64,000 bases of DNA from Amoebidium appalachense (lineage: Eukaryota > Ichthyosporea): contig CAVNZM010000001.1 of NCBI GenBank assembly GCA_963693365.1, positions 2,542,001 to 2,606,000 of the forward strand. Direction: 5' to 3'. A model generated the notes under the pieces. The model was not told the origin of the DNA, searched no databases, and saw only the letters and a program-made list of their open reading frames with translations. The position numbers were made by a program, and so were the translations under genes. Every line of letters begins with the position of its first letter. The first letter of the stretch is position 1. Positions 63,207 through 64,000 of the stretch are shown one piece after another.

Positions 63207-63640
63207 CCCCCTCTCTCTCGTCCTCTCTGTCTCTCTCCCTCTCTCTCTTGCTCCGAGGCTCTCTTCCTTCCTTCCCCCCCCCCCCCCCTCTCCCAGCACC
63301 CCGTCTCTCCTTCTTTGCCTCTTTCCCTCTCCCTCTCCCTCTCTCTCTCTAGCTGTCTCTCTCCCCCTCCCCTTCTCTCGCTTCCCCCCTCCCTCTTCCC
63401 CCCATCTTCCCCCACCTCGCTCTGTCCCCTCTCTCCCGTTTCTGCCCGCTCCCCATCCTGTCGTGTTTCATGGATTGGCTACATCTATCCGTCTCCTTGC
63501 ACCTTGCATCCTCCGTTTTCACGTCTTTTACGTACTATGCCGGCAGTGTTCGTGTCCCTTTCGGCTTCCCGCTCACCCCCCCCCCCCCCCCCCCCCCCCC
63601 GTCCACCTCTCCCTCACCCCCTCCCCACCCCTCGGTTCTC

Positions 63641-63678
<38 letters not shown>

Positions 63679-64000
63679 CACACACACACACACACACAAA
63701 CACACACAATAATAGCACATTCTTGACCGCAAACGTAGTTAGCAATCAGCGTTGATGGTGGTGCTGATGGGATGCCTTTGCCCTTAGAGGGGACAAAGGT
63801 GGGTGGGCGCCGGGGGGGAGGGGGGGGGGGGGGGAAGGGGGAGGGGGGTTAAGTCGGTGAGAAGTACAGGTATTCTGACTGGTGAAATTTCTTCGGTTGC
63901 TCACAGGGGTCGTTCCAAGCTGGTTCACGTGGAGTGATGGTAACATGTGACCACATCACCTCTACAAAGGCAACGGCTGAGGCTCTAGAGCTACTGGAGG
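62383..64000 (+). CDS. THUMPD1: TAN1/THUMPD1-like tRNA acetylation adaptor, 5' part
   Basis: Two exons visible: 62383-62487 (start ATG 62383, donor GAG|GTTCGT) and 63907-64000, which runs off the window; both junctions are phase 0. Exon 1 encodes a basic, disordered N-terminus (MADTGAQKRPAK, then RKRNKSYYRNYARANKE). Exon 2 encodes GVMVTCDHITSTKATAEALE followed by LLE, matching the opening of TAN1/THUMPD1 proteins, where a G(I/V)xxTC segment is followed by a helix ending in LL. The family binds tRNA through a THUMP domain and guides the NAT10/Kre33 acetyltransferase to make N4-acetylcytidine at tRNA position 12. The THUMP domain itself lies outside the window. The 1.4-kb intron holds C runs, a CT microsatellite and a CA repeat. 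Confidence 0.75.
62600..63460. repeat. Pyrimidine-only tract with (CT)n core
   Basis: Nearly 860 nt dominated by C and T, with a CT core at 62824-62917 and a second at about 63145-63205, filling the TAN1-like intron. The very long open frames across it are artefacts of this composition. Confidence 0.95.

Noticed and set aside
62321-63755. Open frames of 340-400 codons on the plus strand and 277 on the minus strand
   Set aside because: They are created by the pyrimidine-only tract (Ser-Leu-Pro runs, or Arg-Glu on the other strand). The real signal here is the short basic exon 62383-62487 in another frame.

Overview
The window is nuclear DNA of a eukaryote. Genes are split by many spliceosomal introns, and the introns are packed with (CA)n, (GA)n and very long C or G homopolymers. 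Exons were assembled by hand: each junction below was chosen so that splice sites, reading phase and protein family agree. The mix of an organelle-type pentatricopeptide repeat (PPR) protein, a heptatricopeptide-like repeat protein, a sterol/acyl-CoA acyltransferase, TMEM209, TAN1/THUMPD1, a SMYD-type SET-MYND protein and a saposin fits a microbial, possibly photosynthetic, eukaryote. The exact lineage cannot be fixed from the sequence.

Layout. 1-2.7 kb (minus): SET-MYND protein, 3' end open or just outside the window. 3.6-6.2 kb (minus): small secreted protein with two saposin-B domains. 7.1-13.9 kb (minus): 362-aa protein with seven repeats at exact 37-residue spacing, probably an organellar RNA-binding protein. 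14.5-23.65 kb (plus): SOAT/DGAT1-like membrane O-acyltransferase, head-to-head with the previous gene over a 590-bp shared promoter region. 24.65-26.9 kb (minus): unrecognised two-helix membrane protein, tentative model. 29.9-44.6 kb (minus): 21-exon TMEM209 orthologue. 45.4-61.3 kb (plus): about 23-exon PPR protein, head-to-head with TMEM209 over 785 bp. 62.4-64 kb and beyond (plus): first two exons of a TAN1/THUMPD1 tRNA-acetylation adaptor.

There is no operon logic. The genes are unrelated housekeeping functions (organelle RNA metabolism, lipid esterification, nuclear envelope, tRNA modification, protein methylation) in a loose array with two divergent promoter pairs. The most unusual features lie in the introns. 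Cytosine tracts on the sense strand sit just behind the 5' splice site in roughly twenty introns of genes on both strands. A dispersed repeat family carries a GTACTTCGTAC core and often a C-rich tail. Two related elements have TTAA-flanked inverted ends. Three introns have GC-AG ends, and TMEM209 has a 17-nt microexon. No CRISPR array, rRNA gene or intact tRNA gene was seen.
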